Origin: Notospermus geniculatus | Taxonomy: Eukaryota > Nemertea > Pilidiophora > Heteronemertea > Lineidae | Length of the DNA: 64,000 bases | Direction: 5' to 3' | Assembly (NCBI GenBank): GCA_002633025.1 | Contig: NMRB01002995.1 | Span: forward strand, 1 to 64,000 | In this document: one piece after another, positions 44,487 to 55,568 of the stretch | How positions within the stretch are numbered: position 1 is the first letter of the stretch | Layout of the letters: every line of letters begins with the position of its first letter | Position numbers and translations under genes: made by a program | The notes under the pieces: model-generated | Told to the model about the DNA's origin: nothing | Databases searched by the model: none | Seen by the model: the letters and a program-made list of their open reading frames with translations, nothing else

Positions 44487-46228
44487 CTGAAATGATATCA
44501 ATGTACCGATGAAGATCAAGAATTCATTTATGTATTCAAGCTATACTTCGTTGGTGTTACATCATTCAGTTACTCCTTCCGTCCCCTGGCGGGGGCATCG
44601 GGAACCAATACGGGATAAGGCTGGTGTTATGTCCAAACCACACATAACCAATGGTAGCAGATAGGCTGGTCTGATACTACATGTCTGTCGAAACCTTAGC
44701 TGAAGTCCAGTCGTGACCAAAAAAATGTTGCCATCCTTTTCATCACTTGAGAAGTTCGACGCGCTATGATACTGTACTAACCCTTTATCAAGTAAGGTAC
44801 GGTACCTTGTTTCAACTCATTCTTTTATGCGTAGCGAGAGTAACCGTGCCCAACTGATAATATAACCTAGATCATTGAAATACACGTTGGTAGATTCGAA
44901 CAGTCTTCCCGAGCAGTCCTGATCCGTGTGTGTACACTACTCGCTATCATGATCTACCTCGCTACCATGAATTCGCGCTGTGGTATACGGTGTACATCGA
45001 TCGTGTGTGGAAAGCTACAAACGAGGTTACCAAAATGAGATACACAAACTGCAGTGTAGTTAAAAATACCGTGCTATTCGCACTTAAGACCCCTCTGTGG
45101 GTGTAAATTGAATTATGTGTTCATTGAACGTTGCATGTGTGATATGTGATGAAAATCGATAGGTTTGTGAAGGATCCACACATACACCTTTCCACCAAAA
45201 ATGAGGAAAGTTAGATTTAATTTGAACGTAACGTCGTTTTCGCAAAGCGCCCCCTGGTGGCCAAATGGAAAGTCCGATTCGGCCGAAAATCGATAGGTTC
45301 GTGGAGGACCCACATATACCTTTAAACCAAAAATCAGGAAAATCAGATTTAATTTGAACGTGCTAGAGCGGTAACGTCGTTTTCGCAAAGCGCCCTCTGG
45401 TGGCCAAATGGGAAGTCCGATTCGGCCGAAAATCGATAGGTTTGTGAAGGACCCTCATATATACCTTTAAACCAAAAATCAGGAAAATCCGATTTATTTT
45501 GAACGTGCTAGAGTGGTAACGTCGGCAATGGACAGACAGACAGACGGACGCCGCAGGGGACGACAATACCTCTCGGGCCGCCCGCGGGCCGAGGGGTAAA
45601 AACTACCAAAAACTTGCTTATTTGTTTACGAGGCCCCAGGTTTCTATCTCTTGATAATACATTTACGGGGTGTAAATCCCTCCGTTCAAAAGTTAGCTGG
45701 TTCCTGTACAAAGCTCAGTTCTTGGGTCCAGTGGTAAACTCAGTGTCCCGAACTTCAAACAGGATTTTCTCAAAATGCTCAAGGGTGCCAGAGTGGCACC
45801 CGGCGGATTCTGAATCTCTGTCATTTGGAGATATAATAAATACAAAAAATTGCTGTTATCCAAAAGTACCAATTCCCAGAAAATCTGGGTTTTGCATCCA
45901 GGGTAATACGACGGTTGCGTCGGAATGAGTTCCGTCGCATGATTTGTCTGGGGTTAAGCATGAAGAGACAACAGATTCTGCCGTCCATTGCAAGCAACAG
46001 GAAACAGAATTGGCGCACAGTCGAGTTTTTGGAAGGTGTCTATCGCCTGCTGGATGCGTATATCTACATTGTCTGTTTGGCAGTGCATCATACTATACCG
46101 TCCTGTACGATGCATGATGCATAGGCCTACCTATGCAGCATGTGGTAAACTAGGTTAAGCAACCAATTCTAACTTAATCCTTGGAGTGAAGCAAAAGGAT
46201 ACTTAATGTGCATTTGAAGATATCTTAC
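44487..46228. other. Intron of cluster gene 4
   Basis: 44520-45060 is shared with 54905-55440. 45128-45600 is a tandem-repeat element (listed). 45600-46150 is shared with 56650-57230 (CTTGCTTATTTG.TTACGAGG). No additional exon with matching phase is seen. Confidence 0.6.
45128..45600. repeat. Three tandem copies of a ~134-bp unit in the gene 4 intron
   Basis: Unit contains CGTTTTCGCAAAGCGCC, GTGGCCAAATG, AATCGATAGG and AATTTGAACGTGCTAGAG. The array ends in GACAGACAGACAGACGGACG and GCAGGGGACGACAATACC, an end also found at 24850-24950. It is absent from the gene 3 and gene 5 introns as far as I can see. Confidence 0.8.
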
Positions 46229-46531
46229 CGCCAACATCATTATCTTTCCCCCTTCTTCCGAAACCTTCACCATTTTTAAAGTCGGACTTTCACGAATAAA
46301 ACTTCGAATGAATTTATCTGGAAAACACTTTCTTGTATGGTGTAAATACAGAAACACACGAGCCCTGGGTAAGCGGAGGGGACATTCAAGCAAAGACCTC
46401 GTTTTGTACAAAATCTTGAACATTCCGGGTTCATAGCTTTCGTATCCCGCATTGCTGTATCTCCATGTAAAACCTAGTTTAATTGCGCCCAGTATCAGTA
46501 TAAGGGAACACAAAGAATGGTTTGTGTGCAT
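46229..46531 (-). CDS. Cluster gene 4, first exon (PAN-like)
   Basis: 101 codons from ATG to donor GCG|GTAAGATAT, phase 0. Same layout as genes 3 and 5: hydrophobic start (LCSLILILGAIKLGF, possible signal peptide), W-RYSNAGYESYEPG, KTRSLLECPLRLPRARVFLY, HHTRKC and the conserved end SEEGGKIMML. The last residue before the donor is A instead of V. Confidence 0.65.
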
Positions 46532-46572
46532 TTTGCGTTTATACTGTCACTGTTTAATGATCTACATTTTAA

Positions 46573-47203
46573 AACTGACGTGACCGAACAAAAAGCCCCC
46601 ATGCGACGAGCAAGAGAATTGCAAACGCCCAGCGGACACCTCAAACGAAGGCTCAGAACATGATATACATGTACCCCACGACGCCAGGAGGGCGCCACCT
46701 TATTTGCCTTCAGCTGTCAACATCTCCGGATACCTCTTACACTACTCAAAGAAAAAAAATTGTAGTTATTTAGACGGGATTCGAACCGTCGACCTTCTTA
46801 TTTGTAGTCCACCATACTCGGCCAACAAGCCAGCTGACAGAGACATGATTTGTGTTTGTCATAGACGTAGACAGACCTTCGACTTACGTAATAGTACTAC
46901 GAATAAGAGAAAACATGAGAAGTATTCCAACAAGTTTGGTGGCCGACCGGGGAAGACGGTAGAACAAAGATAACAGGGCGCGGGCTCGATTCCCAGCTGG
47001 GTCAAAAAATTTTCTTTCAGAAAAATGTTCAGCAGGAGCTCACCAGAGGATGTTGACACCTCTAAAGCTCGAAGACAAATAAGGTGGCGCCCTCCTGGCG
47101 TCGTGGGGTCTATCATGTTCTGAGCCTTCGTTTGAGGTGTCTGCAGGGCGTTTGTAATCCTCTTGCTCGTCGCATGGGGGCTTTTTGTTCGGTCACGTCA
47201 GCT
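46573..47203. mobile_element. piggyBac-like (TTAA) TIR element carrying two tRNA-like pieces (unit 2)
   Basis: Flanked by TTAA on both sides (46569-46572 and 47204-47207), with the single TTAA of the empty site still visible in unit 1 (38012-38015). Inverted arms of about 145 bp (ACTGACGTGACCGAACAAAA and complement). The interior holds two outward-pointing tRNA-like segments (B-boxes at about 46775-46787 on minus and 46981-46993 on plus). TTAA targeting is the hallmark of piggyBac; no transposase is encoded. Confidence 0.8.
46768..46840 (-). mobile_element. tRNA-like SINE head within the TTAA element
   Basis: Read leftwards: TTGGCCGAGTATGG resembles an A-box region, followed 40 nt later by a perfect B-box GGTTCGAATCCCG. 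No full cloverleaf pairing was found, so not a tRNA gene. Confidence 0.5.
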
Positions 47204-48096
47204 TTAAGCTATGCTCTGACGAAAGAGGGACACGTAGCACGTCCTCTCTGGTCTTCGAATGACATACATTATGATTTCGCTTTCTCGACGATTATTTCCA
47301 CAGCGTGTCAGATAATGCATCATGTGCATGGTATTTCGACCATACTATAGGGTGAACAAAGGAGTCGCTGGCCACCATACAGTGGTTAACCACCAACTGA
47401 TACAACAATCTTTGCAGTGGAGTGCTGCTGGCGAACAAATACCTGTCAATAGGTGGCCGACCACTGCCTGGTGGCCAACGACTCTACTTTTCACCCTACC
47501 TTGAAGGGTGTATCACCTTATGCACTGTAATTGAAAACGTCCCCCCTAAAAACCTGTATATTGTACATGTATGAAGATGTAACATTTTTGGTTTTGATAA
47601 ACAACATCCCATTAAATAGGGCTAATTTCTTCACACATACAACTTTTATAATGAATGACGATGTAAAAAGTGAAAAACTACATTGGCTACATCGGCCTAC
47701 ATGTCTTTTGAAACTCCTACAACCCATGAATAGAAGTGTTACCTCCTTATTGGATTCGGAATTTGTAAGGTGAGACCGCCTCTTTAATGACTTGGGTTCG
47801 GTCAGAAGTTATGCAACAACACCCCGATAATTGATGAAAAAAAAATTGATTTTCGAGGATTCAATCTGTTCATTGATCTCGGTAAATTTCCAAAATGTGT
47901 CCCTTTTCCATGGTGAAGCCAAGACACCCTTTTAAAATTTTCTGTTGTGAAAAACAATTCAGTACAGTATTCGTAATATACATGTATACATGTAGATATT
48001 ACCGACTGAAAAATTCTACAGCCTCCAAACGGAAATCAAGTTGTTACCAGGCATGAAGTTGGGCACTCTGGAGGATGCAACCTCGCACCAGGGCCT
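47204..48096. other. 5' flank of cluster gene 4
   Basis: Homologous to 37976 onward in unit 1 and to 58467-58620 plus 59389-60027 in unit 3. It gives the empty site (GGTGAACAAAGGAGTCGC, about 47350-47367) for the 768-bp insertion of unit 3. No consistent frame across units. Confidence 0.6.
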
Positions 48097-48362
48097 TCAC
48101 AACCGCTCCCCTCCTCGCACTTGTTCCCAGTTACTTAAGGGAGGGCACGACTGTAAATGACCTGAGATTTTCAGCATGTTTTGGATGAGGAGACGAAGGT
48201 AGGGGAGGCATGATAATAAAAGTACTCTCCCGATGTAGCACCCACATCCGGAAGACTCCAGACGCATACGTGATTCATCAATGAAAATAGAGAACAGAAT
48301 ATGTGACAGCACAACACCTTGTTTGATGCCGTTGTTTACACCGAACGTTCTGCTTCGAGGCC
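48097..48362 (-). pseudogene. LINE reverse transcriptase fragment (unit 2, distal part)
   Basis: Same sequence as 41100-41290 (SSGCGCYIG block) but with frameshifts. The fragment is interrupted by the 48369-51329 element; its other part continues at 51330-51470. Confidence 0.75.
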
Positions 48363-48953
48363 CATTCCTATGGGCGGTTATGTCCGCAAATATTCAGTGT
48401 ACAGAAGATTTTTTTGTAAGTCTGAAACGCATTTCTATACGTAAAGCGCTAATTCTATAGGATAATGTGTGACTCGCGAGATTTCTCTGTACCTAATAAC
48501 AGATAATATAATTCCCGCGAGTTTAAACGCACAAAACAAAACGCGTATGTATAATCAGGGCGACTCCTATTTTACCGCTGTCGGATGTTATTGCTGTCGC
48601 GTATAAGAACTGTCGGATAAGAGCTGTCGGATAAGGTTCCGAGCACTGCCAAAAGGCGGCGCTCCGGGCGGCGGGACGTGAAGGAATACGATGAACAAAC
48701 GGAGACTTAGCAAGTCTAGATGCATGTTTTGCTACAGTGTTAGACGTTGATCCTAGGCTGATTATGCATGTTAGGCCTAGTAGTTACTGCAAAAGGTGCC
48801 CAACCCTCCCCTTGGGCAGGGGTCCGAAGTTCGAAACCCGCTAGACCCTTCACCTACTTGCCCCTCTCCCCGTCATTTGTGCTCCCTTGAAATGACCGGG
48901 GAAATGGCACGGGTAAAAAAATATATGGCCTTCTCGAGCGGGGGGGGGGGGGG

Positions 48954-49368
48954 CCCCCCTTTGGACACGCGCCTGAAAGGGTGGTGAAATGTCCTGTGGA
49001 ATTTTGAACAGGGTGGTACCGCCCTGGAAGTCCTGGCGAGAACACTGATGGATGTAACCTTGCGACCATGGTTACAATAATGTTCTCCGGGGAAATGCTA
49101 GAATTTCCAACCGTATATGAGCAAAAACGATATTCAGAACAGATGGGGACAGTGTTATGTTTAGATCTTATACATGGCCTACTTAATTTCACAGCTTCAC
49201 TCTGTTGCCCAACGATTTCCACACTCAATGACCTCGAAATATGCCGTCTGCAGCCAGTAAAAAGTAAAAATGCCAGTGACCTCAGCACCGCATAGCAGTT
49301 ATGGTAGTAGTATGACACTCATATTAGCCTCCATGAATCTTAGGCCTAGTGCAAACATAAGCGATGTA
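48954..49368. repeat. Left copy of a duplicated segment abutting the gap
   Basis: Almost identical to 49573-50197 minus its MITE, in direct orientation, and broken exactly by the N run. Probably two haplotypes placed side by side by the assembler. Confidence 0.75.
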
Positions 49369-49572
49369 NNNNNNNNNNNNNNNNNNNNNNNNNNNNNNNN
49401 NNNNNNNNNNNNNNNNNNNNNNNNNNNNNNNNNNNNNNNNNNNNNNNNNNNNNNNNNNNNNNNNNNNNNNNNNNNNNNNNNNNNNNNNNNNNNNNNNNNN
49501 NNNNNNNNNNNNNNNNNNNNNNNNNNNNNNNNNNNNNNNNNNNNNNNNNNNNNNNNNNNNNNNNNNNNNNNN
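49369..49572. other. Assembly gap (204 N)
   Basis: Run of N. ORFs spanning it are artefacts. Confidence 0.99.
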
Positions 49573-50197
49573 CCCCCTCTGGACACGCGCCTGACAGGGT
49601 GGTGAAATGTCCTCTGGAATTTTGAACAGGGTGGTACCGCCCTGGAAGTCCTGGCGAGAACACTGATGGATGTAACCTTGCGACCATGGTTACAATAAGG
49701 TTCTCCGGGGAAATACTAGAATTTCCAACCATATGGAGCAAAAACTATATTCAGAACAGATGGGGACAGTGTTATGTTTAGATCTTATACATGGCCTACT
49801 TAATTTCACAGCTTCACTCTGTTGCCCAACGATTTCCACACTCAATGACCTCGAAATATGCCGTCTGCAGCCAGTAAAAAGTAAAAATGCCAGTGACCTT
49901 AAAGGAGCACGGTATTGGATCTCAAATGCGTTATTTGACTGCCGACGTAGAGGGAGCCACCTAGCGGCAGTAAGACAAACTACAAAAATGCATTACAAAA
50001 TGTACGCAGTAAAATCGGGTCATTCGCCGAAACGTAGTTACTCCCTCGGGTTGGAGAGTGGTGCAGTGGCGCCGGCTGTCGAGAAAAAGTGGCAATACCG
50101 TGCTCCTTTAATAGCACCGCATAGCAGTAATGGTAGTAGTATGACACTCATATTAGCCTCCATGAATCTTAGGCCTAGTGCAAACATAAGCGATGTA
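49573..50197. repeat. Right copy of the duplicated segment, with MITE
   Basis: Matches 48954-49368 from GGACACGCGCCTGA to GCGATGTA, interrupted by the 49899-50111 MITE. In the left copy the same place reads GTGACCTCAGCACCGC without the MITE. Confidence 0.8.
49899..50111. mobile_element. TTAAAGGAGCACGGTATTG MITE (copy 2)
   Basis: 213 bp, ends TTAAAGGAGCACGGTATTGG and complement. The companion copy of the surrounding sequence lacks it, so this insertion is recent and perhaps polymorphic. Confidence 0.9.
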
Positions 50198-51023
50198 GGC
50201 CTAACTGCCTGTGACAGGGGACAGCCTTGTACTGTGCTGTGCAATTACCCCTAGCCCCGACACCATAGGCTTATGAACAATAATAATCATAAAAGCCTAA
50301 TGCACGGCAGGCGGGCGGCGTGCTGCTGGCTGCGTCAAGTGTGTTTGGCATTTAGTGTTCCGCGCCATTTTCCAACCACGTGTATGAACCATGACGTCAC
50401 GTACCTCTCTTTATTTTGATTGACTGTATGCAAATGAACCTCCTCAACCGGCCTGCAAAGATCATGTCAAAATGCGCGCACGCAATCTAAAGAGGTCGCC
50501 ACCATCGTTCCTTGGCTAAGACCTCTGAAAAGGGCTGGAACCCAGCACAAGATTCTTGTGCTCCTCGATTTTACAAATCATTTGATAAAGTAATCATACC
50601 GAAAATTAGAATTTGTTCCAGTATTTGTAAAAATGCTACTATTTAACATTCCGTTGGGTATTCAATGTTTTGTTGAGGAACAAAGTCAGGGCCGTATTTA
50701 AAGGGGGCGCGGGGGCAGTTGCCTCCCCCCTGAGCCAACCAAAAAACGTGATTTTCATCCGGATTTTGGGCAAAGAACGGCAAAAAGAGGTCTTCTGCCC
50801 CCCCCCCCGGACCAAAGAGTTAAATACGGCCCTGAAAGTACGAACTCTTTCGAATCCCTACGCATGCAATTGTTTGTGCAACGGTCAGAAATTCATCCGC
50901 CGTGACAATGCATTTGCACTGTGCAAAAGTAGTTTAATGTGGCAATGAACTATGGGTACGAGATTGGCGCGCACGTGGGAATAAAATGTCGCTCATAGCA
51001 GTAATAATAAATTTGTTCGACAC
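50198..51023. other. Interior of the 2.96-kb element, right part
   Basis: Contains a hairpin at 50687-50834 (CAGGGCCGTATTTAAAG and complement). No coding region is recognised. Confidence 0.55.
50687..50834. mobile_element. Hairpin CAGGGCCGTATTTAA
   Basis: Inverted ends TCAGGGCCGTATTTAA and complement, 148 bp, with a GGGGGGCAG/CTGCCCCCC inner pair. Nested in the 48369-51329 element. Confidence 0.8.
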
Positions 51024-51329
51024 GAGCGCCGCCTTTTGGCAGCGCTCGGAACCTTATCCGACAGCTCTTATCCGACAGTTCTTATACGCGACAGCAATAA
51101 CATCCGACAGCGGTAAAATACGGTAGGAGTCGTCCTGATTATACTTACGCATTTTGTTTTGCACGTTTAAACTCTCGGGAACATTATCTGTTATTAGGGA
51201 CAGAGAAATCTCGCGAGTCACACATATCCGTTTCAGGTTATAGAATTAACGCTTTAGGCATAGAAATGCGTTTCAGGCTTACAAATAAATATTCTGTACA
51301 CTGAATATTTGCGGACATAACCGCCCATA

Positions 51330-51470
51330 CATTCCAATCCACGTCGACCTGTTGATTCGTATACAATATGACAAGCAACGTGGCGATAATAGAACAACAA
51401 CCTTTTTCAAGCCTCATCGGGGAAGTTTTCATGAATTTTGCATACGACCAGTAAATAAGGTCCTCACTCT
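51330..51470 (-). pseudogene. LINE reverse transcriptase fragment (unit 2, proximal part)
   Basis: Corresponds to 41290-41443 of unit 1 (SYAKF...LEKGCCSIIA region). Separated from its continuation at 48362 by the 2.96-kb transposon. Confidence 0.75.
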
Positions 51471-51859
51471 ATAGGTATACAATGAGGCAATGGACCGGAG
51501 GGGACTGTATGCTACAATCAGACTCCAGCTTCACAACTTACATGCAGATCCATCAAAACAGAATATACCTATGGTCAAAAATCGATAAAGATCAATGGAA
51601 TGTTAGTTGCAATTGATTGACCACCCGAAAGCATCGATTGGCTTCATTAGTTAGGCTATTCTCAGAAGAGTGATTTTTTTAAAGATCAGCACGGTTGGTG
51701 GAAACTCACCTCTTCAGATATGATTGTATAATTATTTACTCCAAAACCAAAAAATAGTCCTACATGTAGCAGATTAGAACATTCTACGTGGCACTGTACA
51801 AGTGAGATTTGCCAAAGTCAGTTTTTTAAACTCTTTGACGCCCGGCCATTATTGGAAAT

Positions 51860-52300
51860 GAACATAACAGTGTAATGACAGAGAGAGGTGCATGTCAGTT
51901 ATGAGCAATCTGGGTCAAGTCATTCCCAAGTTGCAGGACTTCAATGATTTTGGGGTTATGCCACCTTGCGGCCATATTGGATGTCCGATCGGGCCAAAAC
52001 TTCACATGCACATAAAGGTCATCTAGAGGGAGCCACATAGCACATTTGAGCGCTCTGGGTCAAGTCGTTCCTGAGTTGTAGCACGATTGATGATTTTCGG
52101 GTTACGCCACCTGGCGGCCATATTGGAAGTTTACTCAGGCCGAAATTTGACGTGCTTGTAAAGGTCATCAAGAGGGAGGTAAATATCAAGTTTGAGCACT
52201 CTGGGTCAAGCCGTTCCTGAGATTTAGCACTTCGATGATTTTCAGGTTACGCCACCTGGCGGCCATATTGGATGTCCGATCAGGCCGAAACTCGGTATTT
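51860..52300. repeat. Three tandem copies of a ~135-bp unit
   Basis: Each unit contains GCCACCTGGCGGCCATATTGG, TCTGGGTCAAGTCGTTCC and TGATTTT.GGGTTA. The array runs into the CTCGGTATTTTTGAAGGTAC element that also occurs at 34462. Confidence 0.8.
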
Positions 52301-52984
52301 TTGAAGGTACCCCTCTAATACACGTTTATGCAAGATATGAAGACTCTCGGTGAAATAATTAAGAGCTGTGGCAGGTTCGTTACTTTTGTCGAACTTTGAC
52401 CTCTGTGACCTTGAAAAGTAGGTCAAATCAAAAACCCGTTAAATATGTTATGTATCCTAGATAGATACACCTATGATAAAAATTTGGAGATGATCCAGTC
52501 ATTATAGTACGTTTGAGTCATCTGGAGCTCGATGGGCGTATGTCAATCAAACCCTTAGTAACCAGACCACAATGAACTTAGGGTTTACTCTAAACGGTCC
52601 AACGCACACTGTTTTCTAACCAGCTGAACCTTGGTTTGAAATTGAACATACAACTAGACCTTGATTTGAAATTGAACACAGGCACAGGCGTGGGATTGAC
52701 TGGAAGTGTCCTGTCAATAAAACGCATGTCAATAGCCAGACTTCACCAACAATACCAAGGTCTGCCTGACAACCGAAGGTCCGCCCATCGAGCTCCAGAT
52801 GACCTAAACGTACTATAGTTCAGGAGTAATTGTACTTTTTGTGTTTTTGGTTTTGGCCACCTGGAGGCCAAGCCAAGAATCGCATCGGACCAAAACTTGG
52901 TGTAATAGGTCATCTGACCTAGGGGTATATATGTACCAAGTTTCAGATCAATAGCTCCAGCGGTTGCGAAACGTGCCCTGCTAA
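52301..52984. mobile_element. Partial GTTAGCAGGGCAC element with a nested Tc1-like MITE
   Basis: Similar to 34465-34800. Interrupted by a MITE at 52505-52815; the left end is fused to the 135-bp tandem array. Confidence 0.7.
52505..52815. mobile_element. Tc1/mariner-like MITE, TA target duplication
   Basis: Ends TAGTACGTTTGAGTCATCTG and CAGATGACCTAAACGTACTA, TA on both sides. The empty site CAGTCATTAGTTCAGGAG is present at 34668-34685. 311 bp, non-coding. Confidence 0.9.
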
Positions 52985-53127
52985 GGGTGGGTGCACACTA
53001 GAACCGATTCGCCAAGCGATTTGCAATCGCACGCGAATTGTTTTTCTTTGGGAGGCATTGCGGCATGAAATAACAAAGAACCATCGCATGCGTTGTGCGA
53101 ATCGCGTGTAGTGTATACCAACCCTAA
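52984..53127. mobile_element. Foldback AGGGTGGGTGCACACTA
   Basis: Inverted ends AGGGTGGGTGCACACTA and TAGTGTATACCAACCCT; inner arms with ATTCGC.AAGCGAT. 144 bp. Confidence 0.75.
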
Positions 53128-53490
53128 AGCCTAGTTTATACTTCGACGCAAGACCATCGGCGTCCGACGCACGATCAAAATCTGTACGCCGACATAAGCC
53201 TACTTCATTACTTCAGCGACTAGTTGACAACTGTATCCTGAAGACAGCCAATGAAATTCGCTTTACATTCCACGTGGCCTAATCACCACGTCACTTAAAA
53301 TCAAAAGAAATCTTTGTCGACATAAGCACTCAAAAGACGCCGATAAACTAGTTCCAGGTAGTTGCGACCGATCGGTATTTTTCTAATCGGTGGTGACATA
53401 AGTTATCAGTTGCAACTTGTTGACGCTGTTTCTATCAGAGCGTAGGGCGACATAAGCGAGGCTTTAGGGCGACATAAGCGAGGCTTTAGC
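53127..53490. mobile_element. AAAGCCTAGTTTATACTTCG element
   Basis: The left end AAAGCCTAGTTTATACTTCG and a duplicated right end GGGCGACATAAGCGAGGCTTTA are partly inverted. The right end occurs twice in tandem (21 bp). Forms the border of unit 3. Confidence 0.5.
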
Positions 53491-53866
53491 TGTCAGGTTC
53501 ATTTTATCTCCTCCGTGGCTGTCGGTAGACCCTCGGATGTCACAATGGAAAACGAGGAAGCAGGGATAGTATCTGCCTGCGAGTTCAACAACAACGTCCA
53601 GAACACTCGGCCACCGTAGTTTTGCCTATCGGTCTCCTCTTCGATCGGTAGGTCTTCCCAATGTTCTCTCTAAATCAATATTCGTAAGAGAATATTTACA
53701 TATGACATGTTCAGCGCCAAAATATCTGGTAATCTTGAAAACACGTGTAAGGATTCCGAGGAGCAGAATTTCACGGAGTAGCACAAAACAACGCACCAAC
53801 AGGATCGAGTATGGAAACAAGTGTCTCTTTCCGTCGCAGAATTCTCGATGATTCTACTCATCGTTG

Positions 53867-54871
53867 TTATGTAACCAGTCTGTGGGCATGTAATACATTT
53901 TGTTTTTTCTGACGGTCCCAAGTGATTGAAAGCATATAGTTTATCTCATTTTGCACAAGTTCAAAGTCGTGCGTAGGCTTATTAAATTTGTGTAGCTTGG
54001 TAACCTGGTTGTTCTCGCTTTTTCGACGAGGGAGACGAAAACCGAGCAAGTAGTACTTCTTTTTGTTATCAACAGCAACAAAGAGAATTCGATCATTGAC
54101 AACTTCATGCAGTAATCGTCGGCTTCTTATATATTTCCAATATGGCATGCCAGCGAAAGGATGAATTTTGTGAGGGGTTTTGTAAGAATCATTCCGCTTG
54201 TAGATAAAGCTTGGATACCTACGCCCTTTTCTCCGACTTTTACTCCACGTAACCATCACGAGGTCCATTTTTTTAAAGAGAATTCCATACATATAATAAG
54301 ACATATATGTGCGTAGTTGAATAGTTGCTACTCTCTCCCTTATAAACGAAGAAGAGGTCTCATTTCCGTGAGCTGAGTGCGATGTTACTAACATCAAGTA
54401 GTCCCAACCTGATTTGCCGCAGATTACCCCAATTATAAGTAGCATTTCGTCTTGGCAACCCATGGTCTTATAACCTAACTGTAATTGCAAAATATATTCC
54501 CTAGAGGGACAAGAAGTACCGGTAGTTGTTATCGGGATAGTTGTTCTCTTTTTTGATATCAAATGTATTACTTGTACGTACTTACGCCTAAACGACTCAG
54601 CGTACACCAAATTCATCCCGCACACAGCAGGCATATAGTTTCCGAAACGAAACCAGGTAAGGGTGGTTAGGTATTTGATTCTGAACGCAGGGTACGTGTG
54701 AGAGTAATAGGAACATGCGTAAAACATCAGTTTCTTCACAGAAGAGCGAGCGGTGGGCCAAGGTTGGGTATATACCAGGAATATATTTTCACTTGCAGCG
54801 CCAACTGTGAGCTTGCGACGAGAAGAAAACTTGTAATTGCCTTCCAGGACATATTCGCCGATGTTATTCAT
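53867..54871 (-). CDS. Cluster gene 5, large beta-propeller-like exon
   Basis: 334 codons plus stop after acceptor ATCATTTCAG, the same as gene 4 except for about a dozen residue changes (for example GTARSSM to PTARSSV and SENNQVTKLHKFNKPP to ...NKPT). The frame is fully open. Joined in phase 0 to 57297-57599 for 435 residues. The nearly identical introns and flanks show that genes 4 and 5 arose by a recent duplication. Function unknown; see gene 4 for blade pattern. Confidence 0.75.
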   Translation of the reverse strand: MNNIGEYVLEGNYKFSSRRKLTVGAASENIFLVYTQPWPTARSSVKKLMFYACSYYSHTYPAFRIKYLTTLTWFRFGNYMPAVCGMNLVYAESFRRKYVQVIHLISKKRTTIPITTTGTSCPSREYILQLQLGYKTMGCQDEMLLIIGVICGKSGWDYLMLVTSHSAHGNETSSSFIRERVATIQLRTYMSYYMYGILFKKMDLVMVTWSKSRRKGRRYPSFIYKRNDSYKTPHKIHPFAGMPYWKYIRSRRLLHEVVNDRILFVAVDNKKKYYLLGFRLPRRKSENNQVTKLHKFNKPTHDFELVQNEINYMLSITWDRQKKQNVLHAHRLVT

Positions 54872-55568
54872 CTGAAATGATATCAATGTATCGATGAAGA
54901 TCATGAATTCATTTATGTACTCAAGCTACATGTATACTTCGTTGGTGTTACATCATTCAGTTACTCCTTCCGTCCCCTGGCGGGGGCATCGGGAACCAAT
55001 ACGGGATAAGGCTGGTGTTATGTCCAAACCACACATAACCAATGGTAGCAGATAGGCTGGACTGATACTACATGTCTGTCGAAACCTTAGCTGAAGCCCA
55101 GTCGTAAGCAAAAAATGTCGCCATCCTTTTCATCACTTGAGAAGTTCGACGCGCTATGATACTGTACTAACCCTTTATCAAGTAAGGTACGGTACCTTGT
55201 TTCAACTCATTCTTTTATGCGTAGCGAGAGTAACCGTGCCCAACTGATAATATAACCTAGATCATTGAAATACACGTTGGTAGATTCGAAAAGTCTTCCC
55301 GAGCAGTCCTGATCCGTGTGTGTACACTACTCGCTATCATGATCTACCTCGCTACCATGAATTCGCGCTGTGGTATGAGGTGTACATCGACCGTGTGTGG
55401 AAAGCTACAGACGAGGTTACCAAAATGAGATACACGTTAGTGAAGCATAGCGTGCCGCTTTAATAAAGCACGCATAAAGCAGGTTTTCGTGCGACATCCG
55501 AAAAAAAGTAGGTGAGGGGGTAGTTTTCTACCAATTTTGAGATCCGACTTTGCCTTGAAGTTGCCTGT

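Larger units (their letters stand above)
48369..51329. mobile_element. 2.96-kb TIR transposon with 300-bp arms and CATTCC target duplication
   Basis: Left arm 48369-48664 and right arm 51024-51329 are inverted repeats ending TATGGGCGGTTATGTCCGC. CATTCC flanks both ends (48363-48368 and 51330-51335), and units 1 and 3 carry the uninterrupted site GGCCCATTCCAATCTACG. Inside the arms are several CTGTCGGATAAG words. The 2.3-kb centre contains no recognisable transposase but includes the assembly gap, so an ORF could be hidden. A terminal fragment also exists near 10763. Confidence 0.9.
42903..51860. repeat. Tandem segmental duplication, unit 2
   Basis: Nearly identical to 53500-61510 over the 3' flank, large exon, intron ends, first exon and 5' flank. 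It contains the 2.96-kb insertion at 48369-51329, absent from units 1 and 3, and shares the TTAA element at 46573-47203 with unit 3 only. Confidence 0.85.

Noticed and set aside
48854-49741. ORFs around and across the N gap
   Set aside because: They span N or the falsely duplicated segment inside a transposon; the frame is not conserved between the two copies.
53626-53820. ORF after the stop of gene 5 with a hydrophobic stretch
   Set aside because: Conserved in sequence because the whole flank is duplicated, but frameshifted in unit 1 and unit 2 and lying in the 3' flank; more likely UTR.
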